Origin: Stenocarpella maydis
Lineage: Eukaryota > Ascomycota > Sordariomycetes > Diaporthales > Diaporthaceae
Direction: 5' to 3'
Assembly: GCA_002270565.1 (NCBI GenBank)
Contig: NQMI01000006.1
Coordinates: 157,659-221,658, forward strand
Length of the DNA stretch: 64,000 nucleotides
Both the position numbers and the translations under genes were made by a program. The first letter of the stretch is position 1. Every line of letters starts with the position of its first letter. Below, in pieces: positions 41,880-53,286 of the stretch. Under the pieces are notes generated by a model. It saw nothing but the letters and a program-made list of their open reading frames with translations. It did not search any database and was not told the DNA's origin.

Positions 41880-44104
41880 CTTCCTCGGTCAGTCTGATCT
41901 GGTGCTGTGGTATAGACAAAGAGCGTCTCGTCTCATGACAGCAGAAAGCTGCGGAGATGTCGGTCGGAAAAGGTTCTTGTTCAACCGTACGCGTGACTCC
42001 GCAACTCCGCAAAATGGGTCTGGGGTATGATGCCTAGTCCGCAGAAGTCCACCGACCACGTTAGGTAAGCTAGAGTAATTACATAATACGCAAACCCCAC
42101 ATGCGCCTCGTCTTCATGTTAATGCTGGAGTGACCACGGAGATTGATGTATGTACTATGCAAAGATTGAACGCAGGTTTATGTGGATATACAGTCCAATG
42201 GTCAGTCAAATCTGTGGCACACTGCGTAAGCTAACGCTGTGTTACAGGAGCTTCAGAATAGAGGGCAGATCGGTGATGCCGGGGCCATGACGGAGCTGGT
42301 TTTGTTTTTTTAATCCGGTCAAAATCGCCCCCCCCCCTCTGGTTTTTCTTTAATAATGATATTTTTTTTAAAAAAAAGATGAGCGTCGGTGATCCCTTCA
42401 TAACTACAGTTGTAAACGCTCAAACGCTAAGGACTCACAATCACCTCCAAGTTTGCATGCAGGCGGGAGACTCCTTAGATGACGACCTGGATGGCGTTCT
42501 CATATTAGTCCACAGTAGGTAGTCGGGCCGCGGATCAGCTCAAGGACACCCATTTTGGCATGCGCAACACCAGTACGAGTATGTGCACTGGGCTCGGGAG
42601 ATGGAGCGGCAGATCCGCCACTCTCCTGGCTTTTTGTTGTTCCAACGGAATTATCATTCACCTTCCTTTCTCAGACGAAGGCCAAGACCAGCGACGGAGA
42701 CGGAGACAGGGGTGTCGATCGTTGTGCTAAGGTCCGAGGCTTAATCTATCCGAGAGACAACACCGCTCGTCGTGGCGTAGAGGACTGGTGGGATTCAAGA
42801 TTGGCACCCGTTTGACGTGACAAAAGAAATATATACACGACAAAGGAAATTTTGTGTCATGGCTGCGACTGGGGTGCTTCAAGTGTTAGCTGCAGGGCGG
42901 GGTCCAGGCCCCATATCGCGCTAGGAGGGAGTGAGGATGCCGGAATAAAGAGGTGTCAAACATCCTTATCGCCAGGTGAATGCATTGGATAAATTTTAAG
43001 ACTGTGTAATTACCTATTCGCTTTCCCATCTTCTACAATAAGTCAACACAGCTCCCATGCAGACGCATCACTCTGCGCCGATCACGTCTTACTATACCTA
43101 CATATGTATGTAGGACTCTCGGGACTGCCTCTGCAGTACCGCAAACCAACGGAATCCAACCACTGACAGCACCCTGCCCCATCCTCAAAGAATATGGATA
43201 GAATAGGAGGACAAGTGACTAAGCAGTCTTGGCACCAATCAGTCCTATCTCTGCCTCGAAAACGCGTCTCGCTCATTTTGAGGATCACCAAGATCATCAA
43301 GGATACATGCCTGGCTCGGCCTTGATTGGCGCTCGGTGGTGCATCCGCACTTACCCCATCCGGCGCCTTCTTAATCTAATTGCCTTCCTGGGAGTAATAT
43401 ATACCTCATGAATTTCGGCAGTGACGCGCCTGACAGGTTGTTTCTTTGCGGGAACACGCGCACATATTGGTCCACTCCCTCGTCACCCTCGACCACAGCT
43501 GGACCATATTCTTTTTCTCGGGAGACTAAGGTCCTTGGCGCAGTTTAGCTGAGCTTAGTGAAACCAAGACGCATTACCTCATACGCAACCACATGATAAA
43601 CTATGGACATTTAAACAGCGAGCCTCGGCGGAGAGGGTGAACCGTTGCTTAAGGAGAAATTAATTAAATGGTTCCTATTACGGGGCAGATGATCGTGGAA
43701 TGGCTTCTTTGGCTGCATTCTTTCCCACCTAGAGTGGACGAACATAGAATTCGGCTTTTAACTCGGTATTTGGAAACCTGGGTCGAGAAGCATGGTACAT
43801 CCGTTGCATTGCCGCATCCTCATACCGAAGGTGCAATTCTTCCCACTGGTCTATAGCCGGGCTCGTCCCGTCGTTACCATTTAATCTTAGGCTGTGGTTA
43901 AATGCAACACCCCACACTAGACACAAAAAGTGGGCAGCCTCGGAAGCGCTGGGGTGAGTTGGTCGTCTCGCAACCCAAATGCGATGGCTTCGTTATATGA
44001 AAAGGCGTTATAAAAGAACCCACCCCGACTCGTGGGCGCCCTTGTCCTTGTCCCTGCCCAGAACAACCCACACACACCTTTGAGCCCTTCGATTCTTCAC
44101 CAAA
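41880..44104. other. Gene-poor 2.2 kb
   Basis: Upstream region of the Zn2Cys6 gene on the left and of the esterase on the right. It includes a homopolymer region at 42304-42378 (T run, nine Cs, A/T runs). Frames at 42555-42815 and elsewhere are short and domain-free. No RNA gene recognised. Confidence 0.5.
44009..44016 (+). promoter_or_regulatory. TATA box
   Basis: TATAAAAG lies 89 bp before the ATG of the CE1 esterase gene, followed by a CA/CT-rich leader. Confidence 0.6.
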
Positions 44105-45053
44105 ATGGCACCAACATCATTCATCAGTGGCGGCCTCCTCGTCGTTTCGACGCTCTGTTCCGCTGTCATGGGCGCCTTGGTCCAAGTCAGTAACTTTGGA
44201 TCAAACCCGACAGGTCTCCAGATGTATATCAATGTTCCGTCCAAGCTTGCGACATCGCCAGCTGTCATCCTCGCGGTAGGTTTTAGCCTCCCGGGTCAAG
44301 ACTTTGGCTTACGGCGACTAATCTGGACTACAGCTTCACCCCTGCGGAGGCAATGGACCAGGATACGCCCAGCAGACCAAGTATAACTCACTGGCTGAGC
44401 AGTACGGCTTCATCACCATTTTCCCCAGCACCACCAAAGACTTCAACTGCTGGGATGTTGCATCTGCCAAGTCCCTCACCCATGAAGGCGGTGGTGATAC
44501 GCAGGGCCTCGCCAACATGGTCAAGTACACCATCCAGCAGTACAACGCGGACACTTCCAAGATCTTCGTCACTGGTAGCTCATCCGGCGGTATGATGACC
44601 AACGCCCTGGCGGCCACGTACCCGGACCTCTTCAAGGCCGGATCGGTCTACTCGGGGGTCGCTGCGGGCTGTCTCGCCGGCTCGCCCGGTGCGTCACCCA
44701 TCAGCGCAGACCCCACCTGCGCCAACGGCAACATCAGGAAGACGGAGCAGCAGTGGGCGGCTCAGGTCAAAGCCATGTACCCTTCCTACACCGGCTCGTA
44801 CCCGCGCATGCAGACTTGGCACGGCACAGCGGACAACCTGGTGTTCTACCCTAATCTGGCCGAGCAGATCAAGGAGTGGTCCGGTATTTTTGGCGTGACG
44901 TTCTCCAAGAACAACACCAATACGCCCCAGTCTCAGTACACGCAGATGGTATACGGGGATGGTACGAAGCTGGTTGCTTACAGCGCACAAGGCGTCGGGC
45001 ATACTGTCCCGGTTCACGAGACGGTTGACTTGGCTTGGTTTGGAATTCAGTAA
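44105..45053 (+). CDS. Secreted CE1-type esterase (acetylxylan/feruloyl esterase, PHB-depolymerase fold)
   Basis: Exons 44105-44275 and 44334-45053 with a 58-nt intron (GTAGGT...TACAG); 296 residues. A signal peptide covers about residues 1-23. The alpha/beta-hydrolase core follows: VILALHPCGGNG (oxyanion region), GSSSGGMMTN with the nucleophile Ser, WHGTADNLVFY with the Asp and GVGHTVPVHE with the His. This is the layout of fungal carbohydrate esterase family 1 acetylxylan esterases, which remove acetyl groups from xylan, and of close feruloyl esterases. No C-terminal cellulose-binding module is present. The strong TATA box and GC-rich codons fit an inducible plant-cell-wall hydrolase. Which ester it prefers cannot be read from the sequence. 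Confidence 0.92.
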
Positions 45054-46086
45054 GGATAGAGCGCGGTTAATCTAGGGCTTCCCATATGATTGGATTCATA
45101 GGTTCGGTCGAATGATATGTATTTAGGTGGTCTTGAGGGTCCGATTTGAAGTTGAATAAGGAGTCCGAAACTACATGACAGGGCTGTTGATTCAGCATTT
45201 GTGGTGGATTTGCCTCAGACTGATTCTTCTATGAAATGTCTACATTCTTTCCCAAGGAGATTATTAAAGTTACACAATTCGGCAATGCTTTACCAGGAAG
45301 CCCACAGACCCTGCTGTCAGTCGGCGCAGGTATCCGGCCCAAGGTATTTGACAGCACTAGCGCACCTGCACATATTTAACAGAGCATTTCGAGCCTCCCA
45401 GTATGGGAATAAGAGTAGGAATCAAGTAACAGTGGTTGCCCTGGCAATCCCGTACAAAACGGCCAAGTGACTGCTCACTGCCAGTACATGTGTATGCTGG
45501 GCTCTATTAAACGCCGCAGGCTTGATCTCGGACAAGCGTTGGGAGGGAGTGGAATTGAAAAACTGCCATCGGCCCTAATCCCTCGTCTTCACAAGGAAAG
45601 GGAGTGTAACGGCAAATACCAGGTGGCAACTCCGCTGAGGGATGCATAAAGTCCACCTCCGCCGCTAGAAAGTCCGCCGCTACCACGGGCGATCAGTCAA
45701 AGACTTTTCTTTTTTTTTTTTCCCCTAAAAAATCTTCACAATCATCCAAGTTATATATCAATGATGTTCAAATCCCATTTCTATTACTGGAACCCAGAAT
45801 CACGCTCATAATCCTCCTAGTCATTGAGTGCCCCCAGTCACTTGTCTACTCCGGCCACTTGCACAACCCACTGACAGCCATTACTGCTGTGTCTTGAACT
45901 TGTTGTGAGCTATTGTATCACGTGGGTATTTTACCTGTATACTTCTGTAATCCTTGTGGTCAGTCTTCGAAATTGTTTTCTTAGTTATTGGTCGGTTCCC
46001 ACGCCCACACATACTCACCATTTTACAGTACCCACTGCACTACAACCTTGTACCAAAAATACTATCGATACCAGAGACCTACCAGT
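45054..46086. other. Intergenic 1 kb
   Basis: No supported gene. A T-rich run lies at 45707-45722 and AT-rich sequence follows. The right end is the promoter of the FAD monooxygenase. Confidence 0.5.
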
Positions 46087-47507
46087 ATGGCTCAGGACAG
46101 AATTTTCAAAGTAATCGTCGTTGGCGGAGGGCCGGTCGGCTTGACAGCAGCTCACGTTCTTTCCAAGGCCGGCATAGAGTACGTCTTGCTCGAGCGGCGC
46201 TCCTCGGTTCTCGTCGACGTCGGTGCAAGCCTAGCCCTGTGGCCCCAGAGTCTGCGAGTCCTGTCGCAGTTAGGTCTTCTGGAACGTCTGCAGGAGCTTG
46301 GAGAGGAGATGAGGCGTACCACGACGGTCACTCTGGAAGGTCACAAGTATAAGGAGACTTGGGCAACAGAGACCATGAAGAAGAAGTAAGTCCAAGCTGT
46401 AGCGTATCCAAATGCGATCCGACTCTGATTATTGTTCTCAGTCATGGCGCCCGTGCAACCGTCTTTCACCGAGCAGATGTCGTGTCTATGTTGTATCACT
46501 CCCTCAGCAACGTCGATAGGGCGCGTATCGTTACAAACAAGAAGGTGACAGGAATCTGTACCAAGGAAAACCGGGCGGAAGTACAATGCGAAGATGGAAG
46601 TACATTCCATGGTTCCGTGGTCGTCGGCGCAGATGGAGTCAATAGCAAAGTCCGCCGGTGCATGCGTGAGCTCGCCATCCAATCGTCGGCGCCGCATGTC
46701 AACGTGGAGAAGCCGTACGTTTCCGAGTATAGAGCCCTGTGGTGCACCTTCCCGCGCCAGCGATGTCATGAACCGGGTGACACGGTCGAGGTTCATGGCA
46801 AGGATATCTCATTACAGTGCCTCAGCAGCCAGAAACGATCTTGGCTGTTCATCTACGAGCGGCTTGAATCGCCGACCCAGGAGCGAGTCTCTTACTCAGG
46901 ACAAGAGGTCGAGGCTTTTGCGAAAAGACATGGCGACCTCTCGATTGGCGAGGATCTCAAGGTCAAGGACGTGTTTGCCAAGTGCGAAACCGCAGGCATG
47001 TCCAACCTGGAAGAGGGTATCGTACAACATTGGAGCTGGGACCGAGTCGTCCTCGTTGGAGACGCGTGCCACAAGTTTACGCCCAATCAAGGTTTGGGGT
47101 ACAACAATGGCGTCCAAGACGTGGTTGCGCTTGCCAACGAGCTCAGCCAAGAGCTTGGGCACGAGAGGCGCTCTGGAAACCCTGCATTGGCGCTCGAGTC
47201 CCTCACGGGTGTCTTCTCACGGTACCAAGCTGGGAGAATGAAGCCTTTGCTGAAGGATTCCCGTGCATCGGCGGGTTGGACACGGATGTCGGCCTGGCGT
47301 ACCACGATCGAATATCTACTAGATCGTTACGTGGTACCTGCGATGCCCAAGTTTGATGAGTTCATGCTCAATCATGCCATGGCCGGGTGGATCAGCAAGA
47401 CGCTTGTGCTGGACTTTGTCGAGAGTGAGGAGCCGTTCCAAGGGAGGGTCCCGTGGAAGCATGCTATGAAGACTCCAGGGACGAAGACAGTGACGAAGGT
47501 TGAATAA
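46087..47507 (+). CDS. FAD-dependent monooxygenase (PaxM/salicylate-hydroxylase-like)
   Basis: Exons 46087-46385 and 46442-47507 with a 56-nt intron (GTAAGT...TTCTCAG) give 454 residues. The N-terminal Rossmann motif FKVIVVGGGPVGLTAAHVLS binds FAD, LLERRSS binds its ribose, GADGVNSKVR is the conserved DG motif and VVLVGDACHKFTPNQGLGYN is the second FAD motif. The GLGYNNGVQDVVALANEL stretch resembles PaxM-type epoxidases of indole-diterpene and meroterpenoid pathways more than simple phenol hydroxylases. The C-terminal helices are hydrophobic but not clearly membrane-spanning. It should use NADPH and O2 to epoxidise or hydroxylate a small molecule. No prenyltransferase, cyclase or polyketide synthase is in the window, so the pathway is open. 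Confidence 0.9.
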
Positions 47508-48235
47508 GGGACATTGCTCGTAACCAGGTAATGTCGAAACCCCTCATCAGGACTTTACACTTCAAGTGTGGCTCAACCCCGGGGCGCGGTGGGTACGGGG
47601 TACCTATAATTGAATCCCTGCAGCGGAGAGATTCCCCGGTAATTGGACTTTGAAGCGGAAGTATAATTGATCGTTATCCAAAGCCGGACAAACTCTAGGC
47701 CTGCAACGGAGGGTCCATAAGTGATGGTTCCCAAACCGCGTGATACTGTGAATGACGTAGTGACGGCAAGCAAGGACAGGCCGATATACAGTCGAATATA
47801 TGTACTCCGTACCTGGGTGAAAACCTTGGGTGATCGTTTCTCGAAGTCGGTTGAGTACAGGCAGGTCAATAATATATTTGATATCACTTCTAACTATAGA
47901 TCTGTTGCGCAGCCCTGCTACGGTGCAGGCCCTTCTGTGAAGGGATAATAGATGACGGCAGCCTGCATGTTATTTGGTGAGCTGTTGTGACCGGCATCTC
48001 TCGGGCATCCGAGTGCTACTTGCTTACGCGAAGGGGCCGCCCAGGCCCATTACATGGGGAGGGGCCTCCCGGGGATAACCACCCACTAGATGAACGCCTC
48101 CCATCTGTGATAAGAAACCCTGCCTGCGTTTCAAAATCCAGGTCCCGCAACAAAGTCCCCTACACAGTAGTTACAGCAACACCAAACAGCGACAAGCCGG
48201 AAACCAATCGGGAAGCCTCGCCGCCAACGGAAATC
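47508..48235. other. Intergenic
   Basis: Separates two same-strand oxidoreductase genes. The left half is AT-rich and the right half GC-rich, leading into the AKR promoter. The open frame of the reductase extends upstream to 47987 but lacks family features there. Confidence 0.5.
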
Positions 48236-49162
48236 ATGGGCGCCATCACCTCCAGAGTCTGGGCCGCGGGCTCATCTGACCTGAAGCTCGACAGCGCGGT
48301 CAGGCTGGCCAATGGAGTGACCATGCCGCGCCTGGGCTTTGGAGTCTGGCAGGTCAACCCCGCCGTGTGCACATCTGTGGTCGAGACGGCCCTGGAGGCG
48401 GGATATCGCCACGTCGACTCTGCACAGCTGTACCGCAATGAGGCCGAGGCCGGCGCGGCGCTGCGGTCGTCGGGCGCTGTCAAGCGCAAGGACGTATTCT
48501 TCACGACCAAGATCGCGCAGGACATGGGCAGTGTCGACGCCAACTACGCGAGCCTTGTGGAGAGTGTCCGCAGGATCAATGGCGACGGGCCGGATGCCGA
48601 TGCTTATGTGGACCTGTTCCTCATCCACACCCCGCGGATGGGTGCCCAGGGGATTAAGAATGTGTGGTTGGCGCTGGAGAAGCTGCTCAAGGAGGGCAAG
48701 ACCCGGAGCATTGGGGTCAGTAACTTCAGTGGCGAGCATATACAGGGCATCAAGGAGTATGCAACTGTCTGGCCTCCGCACGTGAATCAGATCCAGGTGA
48801 GTATCGCACCCGTCGACCCCATGGGTCTTGGTGGTGAGCCTGACTAACAGGCAGCTGTATAGCTCAATCCATGGTTCCAAGAGAGAGAAATTGTCAAGTA
48901 CTGCGAGGACAACGGAATCGTGATTCAGGCGTACAGCCCGCTGGATACAGGCAGGAGACTCAATGACGCCACTGTCGGTGACATCGCGAAGAAATACAAC
49001 AAATCACCGGCCCAGGTCCTGATCCGGTATGCTCTCCAGAAGGGCTGGGTACCTCTGCCAAAGAGCGTGCATAAGGAGAGGATCATTGAAAATACGCAGT
49101 TATACGATTTTGACTTATCAACCGAGGACATGGCGACTTTGGACAGCTTGGACGGAAAGTAG
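48236..49162 (+). CDS. Aldo/keto reductase (small AKR, diketogluconate-reductase-like)
   Basis: Exons 48236-48796 and 48863-49162, with a 66-nt intron (GTGAGT, CTGACTAAC branch site, TATAG), give 286 residues. Motifs: MPRLGFGVWQV at the barrel start, YRHVDSAQLYRNE with Asp and Tyr, FFTTKIAQDM with Lys, DLFLIHTPRM with His, TRSIGVSNFS, and VPLPKSVHKERI that contacts the NADPH phosphate. The complete tetrad and length fit AKR3/AKR5-type enzymes that reduce alpha-keto or aldehyde groups. It is oriented like the preceding FAD monooxygenase, 0.7 kb away. The start is chosen at 48236 because family similarity begins just after it; upstream codons look non-coding. Confidence 0.92.
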
Positions 49163-49634
49163 ACCGGGTTGTGTTGGACCCGGTGCCCAACGGGTGGAAA
49201 AACTAGGAAGTCTGGTTGAAATAACGTATGGAACAAAATTTTAGTTCAGGAAATACATATTTACTCGCGCAAGGGTCATGATCTCTGCAAGCCTGAGCTC
49301 GCTACTCCGAGGGTACGGTCTCATCGCTGATGCGCCTGGGCGAGTTCGAGTGAATTGCCAACCGCCAGCTCGCAATGACTGACCCAGGAATCTTGATCAA
49401 GTGCACACACTACGCTCCATATATCGCCTAGACTCACATCATGAATATGGGCCTTTGCAGAGCGAGGGCGGTGGGAAAGCACTGTTCGATGCCTCCACTG
49501 CGTCATGCCATCACATTAATAACCGAATTCGTTCCATCATCCCAGCATAACTCATGCCATTTATCGTCTGACAGCGGCGCTGAGTTCAGTCAGAAGAACC
49601 ATCGAGGACGGCAACTGAACATCAACATTGAAAG
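49163..49634. other. Intergenic
   Basis: 3' flank of the aldo/keto reductase. No N-terminal thioredoxin-like domain for the following GST remnant could be found here in any forward frame. Confidence 0.45.
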
Positions 49635-50031
49635 ATGCCCATCCCGGCGTCCCACCGCCTCCTGCAGCACACGCCTGACAAGCCGTACGGCATCGGCGAG
49701 GCCCGGGGGGAGGGGGCTCCTGAACACGCTCCTCACGTGGGTCAGGGACGCCAACCCGGAGGGACCCTTCTTCGCCGCCAGGGACCTGACCATGCCGGAT
49801 GTCATCCTCGGCCCCTGGGCGGTGCGGCTGTGGGTCTTGGACCACTTTAAGGAGGGCGGCCTGGGAACCCCCAGGCCTGGGGAGGGCGGCGCGGATGAAA
49901 AGGCATGGGAGAGGTGGAGGAAGTGGGCTGCTGCGGTCGAGGGGAGGGACAGTGTCAAGAAAACGCTGAGCGAGCGGGAGTACTACCTGCCCATATACGG
50001 GCGGTATCAACACGGACAAGGCCCAGAGTGA
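49635..50031 (+). pseudogene. C-terminal remnant of a fungal glutathione S-transferase
   Basis: Only the helical C-terminal domain is present. A first piece (HRLLQHTPDKPYGIGEARGE) is in one frame and the rest (LLNTLLTWVRDANPEGPFFA, then MPDVILGPWAVRLWVL and a final YYLPIYGRY) in the next. The break falls at G runs (49705-49710 and 49712-49716), where removing one G restores the frame. The glutathione-binding N-terminal domain is missing. Intact fungal relatives conjugate glutathione to electrophiles. The fragment has high GC and fairly preserved residues, so it may be a young truncation or partly an assembly error. Confidence 0.6.
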
Positions 50032-50126
50032 AGTTGCGAAGGCCACGAGGGCTGGGCAGGGCGTGCCTTAGTTACTCATCCAGGCGCATATATCACCGCT
50101 GTAAGTAGGCTGTGCCCCAGCCCTGG

Positions 50127-50165
50127 GGCGTGCGTTGAACACTTGGCGTGCGTTGAACACTTGGC
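50127..50165. repeat. Short tandem duplication (18 bp, twice)
   Basis: The unit GGCGTGCGTTGAACACTT is repeated directly, followed by a partial third start (GGC). It lies between the GST remnant and the end of the exonuclease-like gene. Confidence 0.8.
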
Positions 50166-50241
50166 ACGCGAGACACGACGCCGCTGTTAACAACTCCCAT
50201 GCGGTTGTCCCATTGATATGGGAGAAAATTTTGTATTACGT

Positions 50242-51591
50242 CTAGATAATGAGGCAATCCAGACTGGTTGGTACGGGTTCGTCCAATTTCCCTTCCCAAC
50301 CGAGTTCCTCCTGCCAATCAAGTTTTTGCTGCATGTGTCTTCGCTTAGCCCTTTCCTCTCTCTTTGCTGTCTCAGGAAGGCGTACGTCCGACACATCTTC
50401 CGCCATGACTGCCCGAGCTCCGGGGCAAGACAAAGTACCATCCAGATCTCCAATGAGATGCTGAAGTGTCTCTTGGCTCTGGACACACACGTAGTAGCAG
50501 TTCTCTCTGCAGTCTCTGCCGATCGCAACCGGCTGATATGGTGAAAAGAAGTCCCACACATTATCATATTCGTGGTTGCCATTGTCCACTGGTGGAAGAC
50601 ACACCGGTCTTTTGAACTCTCGCTCCTCCACTGCGGCTTGTTGTGCCTGGCCGGCCGGGCTTGCTTTGCTGATGCCTGCCCTCAATACCACCCAGACTTT
50701 GGCAACGTGAGGATATCGCGAGTGTGGTCCAGGCCTCCTTCCCAGCAGGCCATACCTCTTCCCGGTTCCTTTTAAGCGGTTTTGCCCCATCCGATATTGG
50801 CCCTCCCGCAGCGTATCCTCGAGCTCGTTCAGCCTTTGAAATTGTGCATCTTCGTGTGTCAGGCATGCCATAATGGCCAGGGTTCGCAGGGCGTCATTAC
50901 CAGCGTGATGGAGCTCTCTTGGCTGATAGCCCGTGGTAAACCCAAGCGTCTTCATGGCGTAGCGGAGTGAGATGCTTCCACCGTACAGCCTTTGGTAGTT
51001 TGTGCTTGCGTGGTATGCTTCCATGACAAGCAATTGTATGTCCACCCATGTTGAGAACATGTGCCACAGGTCGGGAAACAAGTTGCAAATTGCACGCCAC
51101 TCGGCCCCTGACGAATAGGTGACGAGTATTAGGTGTCTTTCGGGTTCAGTCTCCTGGAACTCAACGACAGCCTTTGTGATCTTGGATGCGACATCTTGAA
51201 TATTTACGGTCTGATCTGGCCGGCCCCATATACGCTCTCTTGTTCGTCTTGACCTTTGAAATCCGCGAATGTTGAAGCAGACGGACTGGGGAACATATTC
51301 TTTTGGCGCTGCTACCCCGGGCTGCTGTGGTGTCGAAGGCTTCTCTTGTAGGGTACCAGTCATGCTTGCCGGGTGTATTGGATAGCGGACGGGTACCAGA
51401 TTGGGGGCGAATGCGAGGCCGATGGAGGAAACGTTCCGCCCGTGCTCGGTGTCCATGGCGATGAAGCTTGCATGGCTCAAGTTTGCGCGGAGAGTCGCAA
51501 GGTCGGGGATGCGTTTGTGAAAGAACGATTTGAAGTCGTCGGTCCCCCATATCGACTGGTTCCGTGATTGCTTGCTTTGCTGAGTAACCAT
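50242..51591 (-). CDS. Gfd2/YDR514C-like protein with DEDDh exonuclease (RNase H) fold
   Basis: An intronless frame of 449 residues. Near residue 45 it has FIAMDTEHG, which supplies the first Asp and Glu of a DEDD exonuclease core, then SSIGLAFAP, a strand typical of Gfd2/YDR514C-like domains. LILVTYSSGAEWRAI and TWVDIQLL provide the second part of the core. HHAGNDALRTLAIM provides the His and last Asp of the DEDDh type. After about residue 270 comes a linker with Arg/Gly and a second region of unknown role. Members of this group are fungal nuclear proteins, some tied to mRNA export or small-RNA pathways. Nuclease activity is likely by motif but unproven. Confidence 0.8.
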   Translation of the reverse strand: MVTQQSKQSRNQSIWGTDDFKSFFHKRIPDLATLRANLSHASFIAMDTEHGRNVSSIGLAFAPNLVPVRYPIHPASMTGTLQEKPSTPQQPGVAAPKEYVPQSVCFNIRGFQRSRRTRERIWGRPDQTVNIQDVASKITKAVVEFQETEPERHLILVTYSSGAEWRAICNLFPDLWHMFSTWVDIQLLVMEAYHASTNYQRLYGGSISLRYAMKTLGFTTGYQPRELHHAGNDALRTLAIMACLTHEDAQFQRLNELEDTLREGQYRMGQNRLKGTGKRYGLLGRRPGPHSRYPHVAKVWVVLRAGISKASPAGQAQQAAVEEREFKRPVCLPPVDNGNHEYDNVWDFFSPYQPVAIGRDCRENCYYVCVQSQETLQHLIGDLDGTLSCPGARAVMAEDVSDVRLPETAKREERAKRRHMQQKLDWQEELGWEGKLDEPVPTSLDCLII

Positions 51592-52030
51592 CTCCAGTGG
51601 GTGTGGCTTGTTTATAGTTTCCTTCTTTGTTGAGCTGGTTTCGTTTTTAATCCGATCGCAATACCCTTCAAAAAAAAATAAAAAAAAATAAAATGAGACT
51701 ACGGCGGTCCCTCATACAGTCGTGAACGATGAAAGCCCCGCCGTATATTAATAGTTAATATAATACCAATAACAATAGGTTTCAAAACACAATACCGACC
51801 AAAGAATAGTGACAGCCTCGTGATGGGGCTTCGTGTGTCTGGGCCGGATCACAATGCTAGTGCAAGACTTGGACAGAGGTTTTGGTTAGAATGTTGAAAG
51901 TCGCGGTCAGCGCAAGGTTATGTAAAAGTCATTACAAATGAATTGAACCTTACATATAACGTGAAGACGCTACTCATTTCATGAAATTGTGCGGCCGACC
52001 TTAAAGGTATAACTCGTGCATTGCGCTAAT

Positions 52031-52444
52031 GCGTTCATGCACCTAGCTCTTTCCGTAGGCGCACCCATCCTCAACCCCGCACTTAGGCCCCACCTTACCC
52101 TTGGCTGAGTGTATAGAAAGTGTACTACATAAAAGGCCTACCCTAACCCTCTAGGCCTAGGCCTAGGCCCTAGGCTCTTGCACTTCGAGGAAGGCCCTCC
52201 ACATGCACCTAGAGGAAGGACCTTTGAAGGAGCACACAAAATGGCATATAAAGGGCCTTCCTCTAAGTACCTAGGTATATAAAGGGCAGGTAGAAGGGCG
52301 CCTTTTAAAGGGGCTTTTTAAAGGGGCCCTTTAGAGGGGCATAGAGGGGCTCAAGAGTAGGGGAGGTATAAGAATTTATATTATGCTGCACGCTTAATTT
52401 CTTATACTAGGTGCGCCTATGGAAAGAGCTGGGTGCATGAACGC
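52031..52444. mobile_element. MITE-like element, 414 bp, 35-bp terminal inverted repeats
   Basis: The first 35 bp (starting GCGTTCATGCACC) are the reverse complement of the last 35 bp with two mismatches, both transitions. The interior has no coding frame and is built of short repeats: CTAGGCCTAGGCCTAGG near 52160, and alternating AAAGGGG and CCCTTT blocks near 52300-52350 that can fold back. A clear target-site duplication was not found, so the family (hAT-, PIF- or Mutator-derived) is unknown. A related sequence seems to exist at 16909-16944. Confidence 0.7.
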
Positions 52445-53025
52445 TGGCCGGTGCCGTTGGTCTTTAGAACGGCTTTGATCTTAAGCTCTGCTTTACCTAA
52501 CTAGCTATTTAGGACGAACCTAGTGTAATAGGTACCTATAACTTACATGTTCTTCTTTTTTGTTCCTTACTCAAACGTTGAACGCGACGATATATGTATA
52601 CGGACAAGTTGTGTGAGTAACCTTAGCAACCTACTGCAACACTGGGCGAGCCTCAGATGCTTCCAGTCCAGCTGCCTGTCGCCGGAGTACCGGAAGCTCG
52701 TCCTTTCTCTCCCCGAGGTCCTCCTCCTTCCTACTTCCCACCTCTGACAGTTGTATCTGCTCTTCTCGGCCGACCTATTGCGTACTACTTCTTTTGCCTT
52801 GCCCTGAGCTTTTTCAGCAACTATTATCATGCCGCTTATTATAGGCTTGGCCCATGAAACAGGCTAGCCAGATCCTTCTCCCATAAACTCATTTATCTAC
52901 TAAACTTTAGGTAGGACATGTCTAAGCCATAAGGTATATTACAGTTCAACCTGTCTCAGATTATGTAGCAACTCCAAGTACCTTATAACCTTTATAAGTG
53001 GAACACCTGCACTTGCGGTATGGTT

Positions 53026-53286
53026 AAGATGGCTAATAGCAATATAAATTAAGATACCTTGCAGACTGGCCGTAATTATGGTGGAAAATTATAGAAGCAC
53101 TTCATTACATATTTTATATATAAACCGTGTCCATTTTAAGGAGAAATTGGATAAATGTACAATTTTTAAAGGGAAAGAAAAAGTACTAGTTATTATAAAA
53201 CTTTATATTGATTCGCATTCAAAAGGTGTCCCGACATAATGATGGACCGTAGTAGACTTGTTTTTAGTGTGGCTATTAGCCATCTT
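53026..53286. repeat. Inverted-repeat structure, 261 bp
   Basis: AAGATGGCTAATAGC at 53026-53040 is the exact reverse complement of 53272-53286, with weaker complementarity for about 20 bp outside. The interior is AT-rich and non-coding. Probably a decayed MITE-like element. Confidence 0.5.

Noticed and set aside
52031..52444. Idea that the CTAACCC/GGCCTAGG-rich stretch is a telomere or subtelomere
   Set aside because: No TTAGGG arrays occur, and conserved housekeeping genes follow on the right; the inverted ends explain it better.
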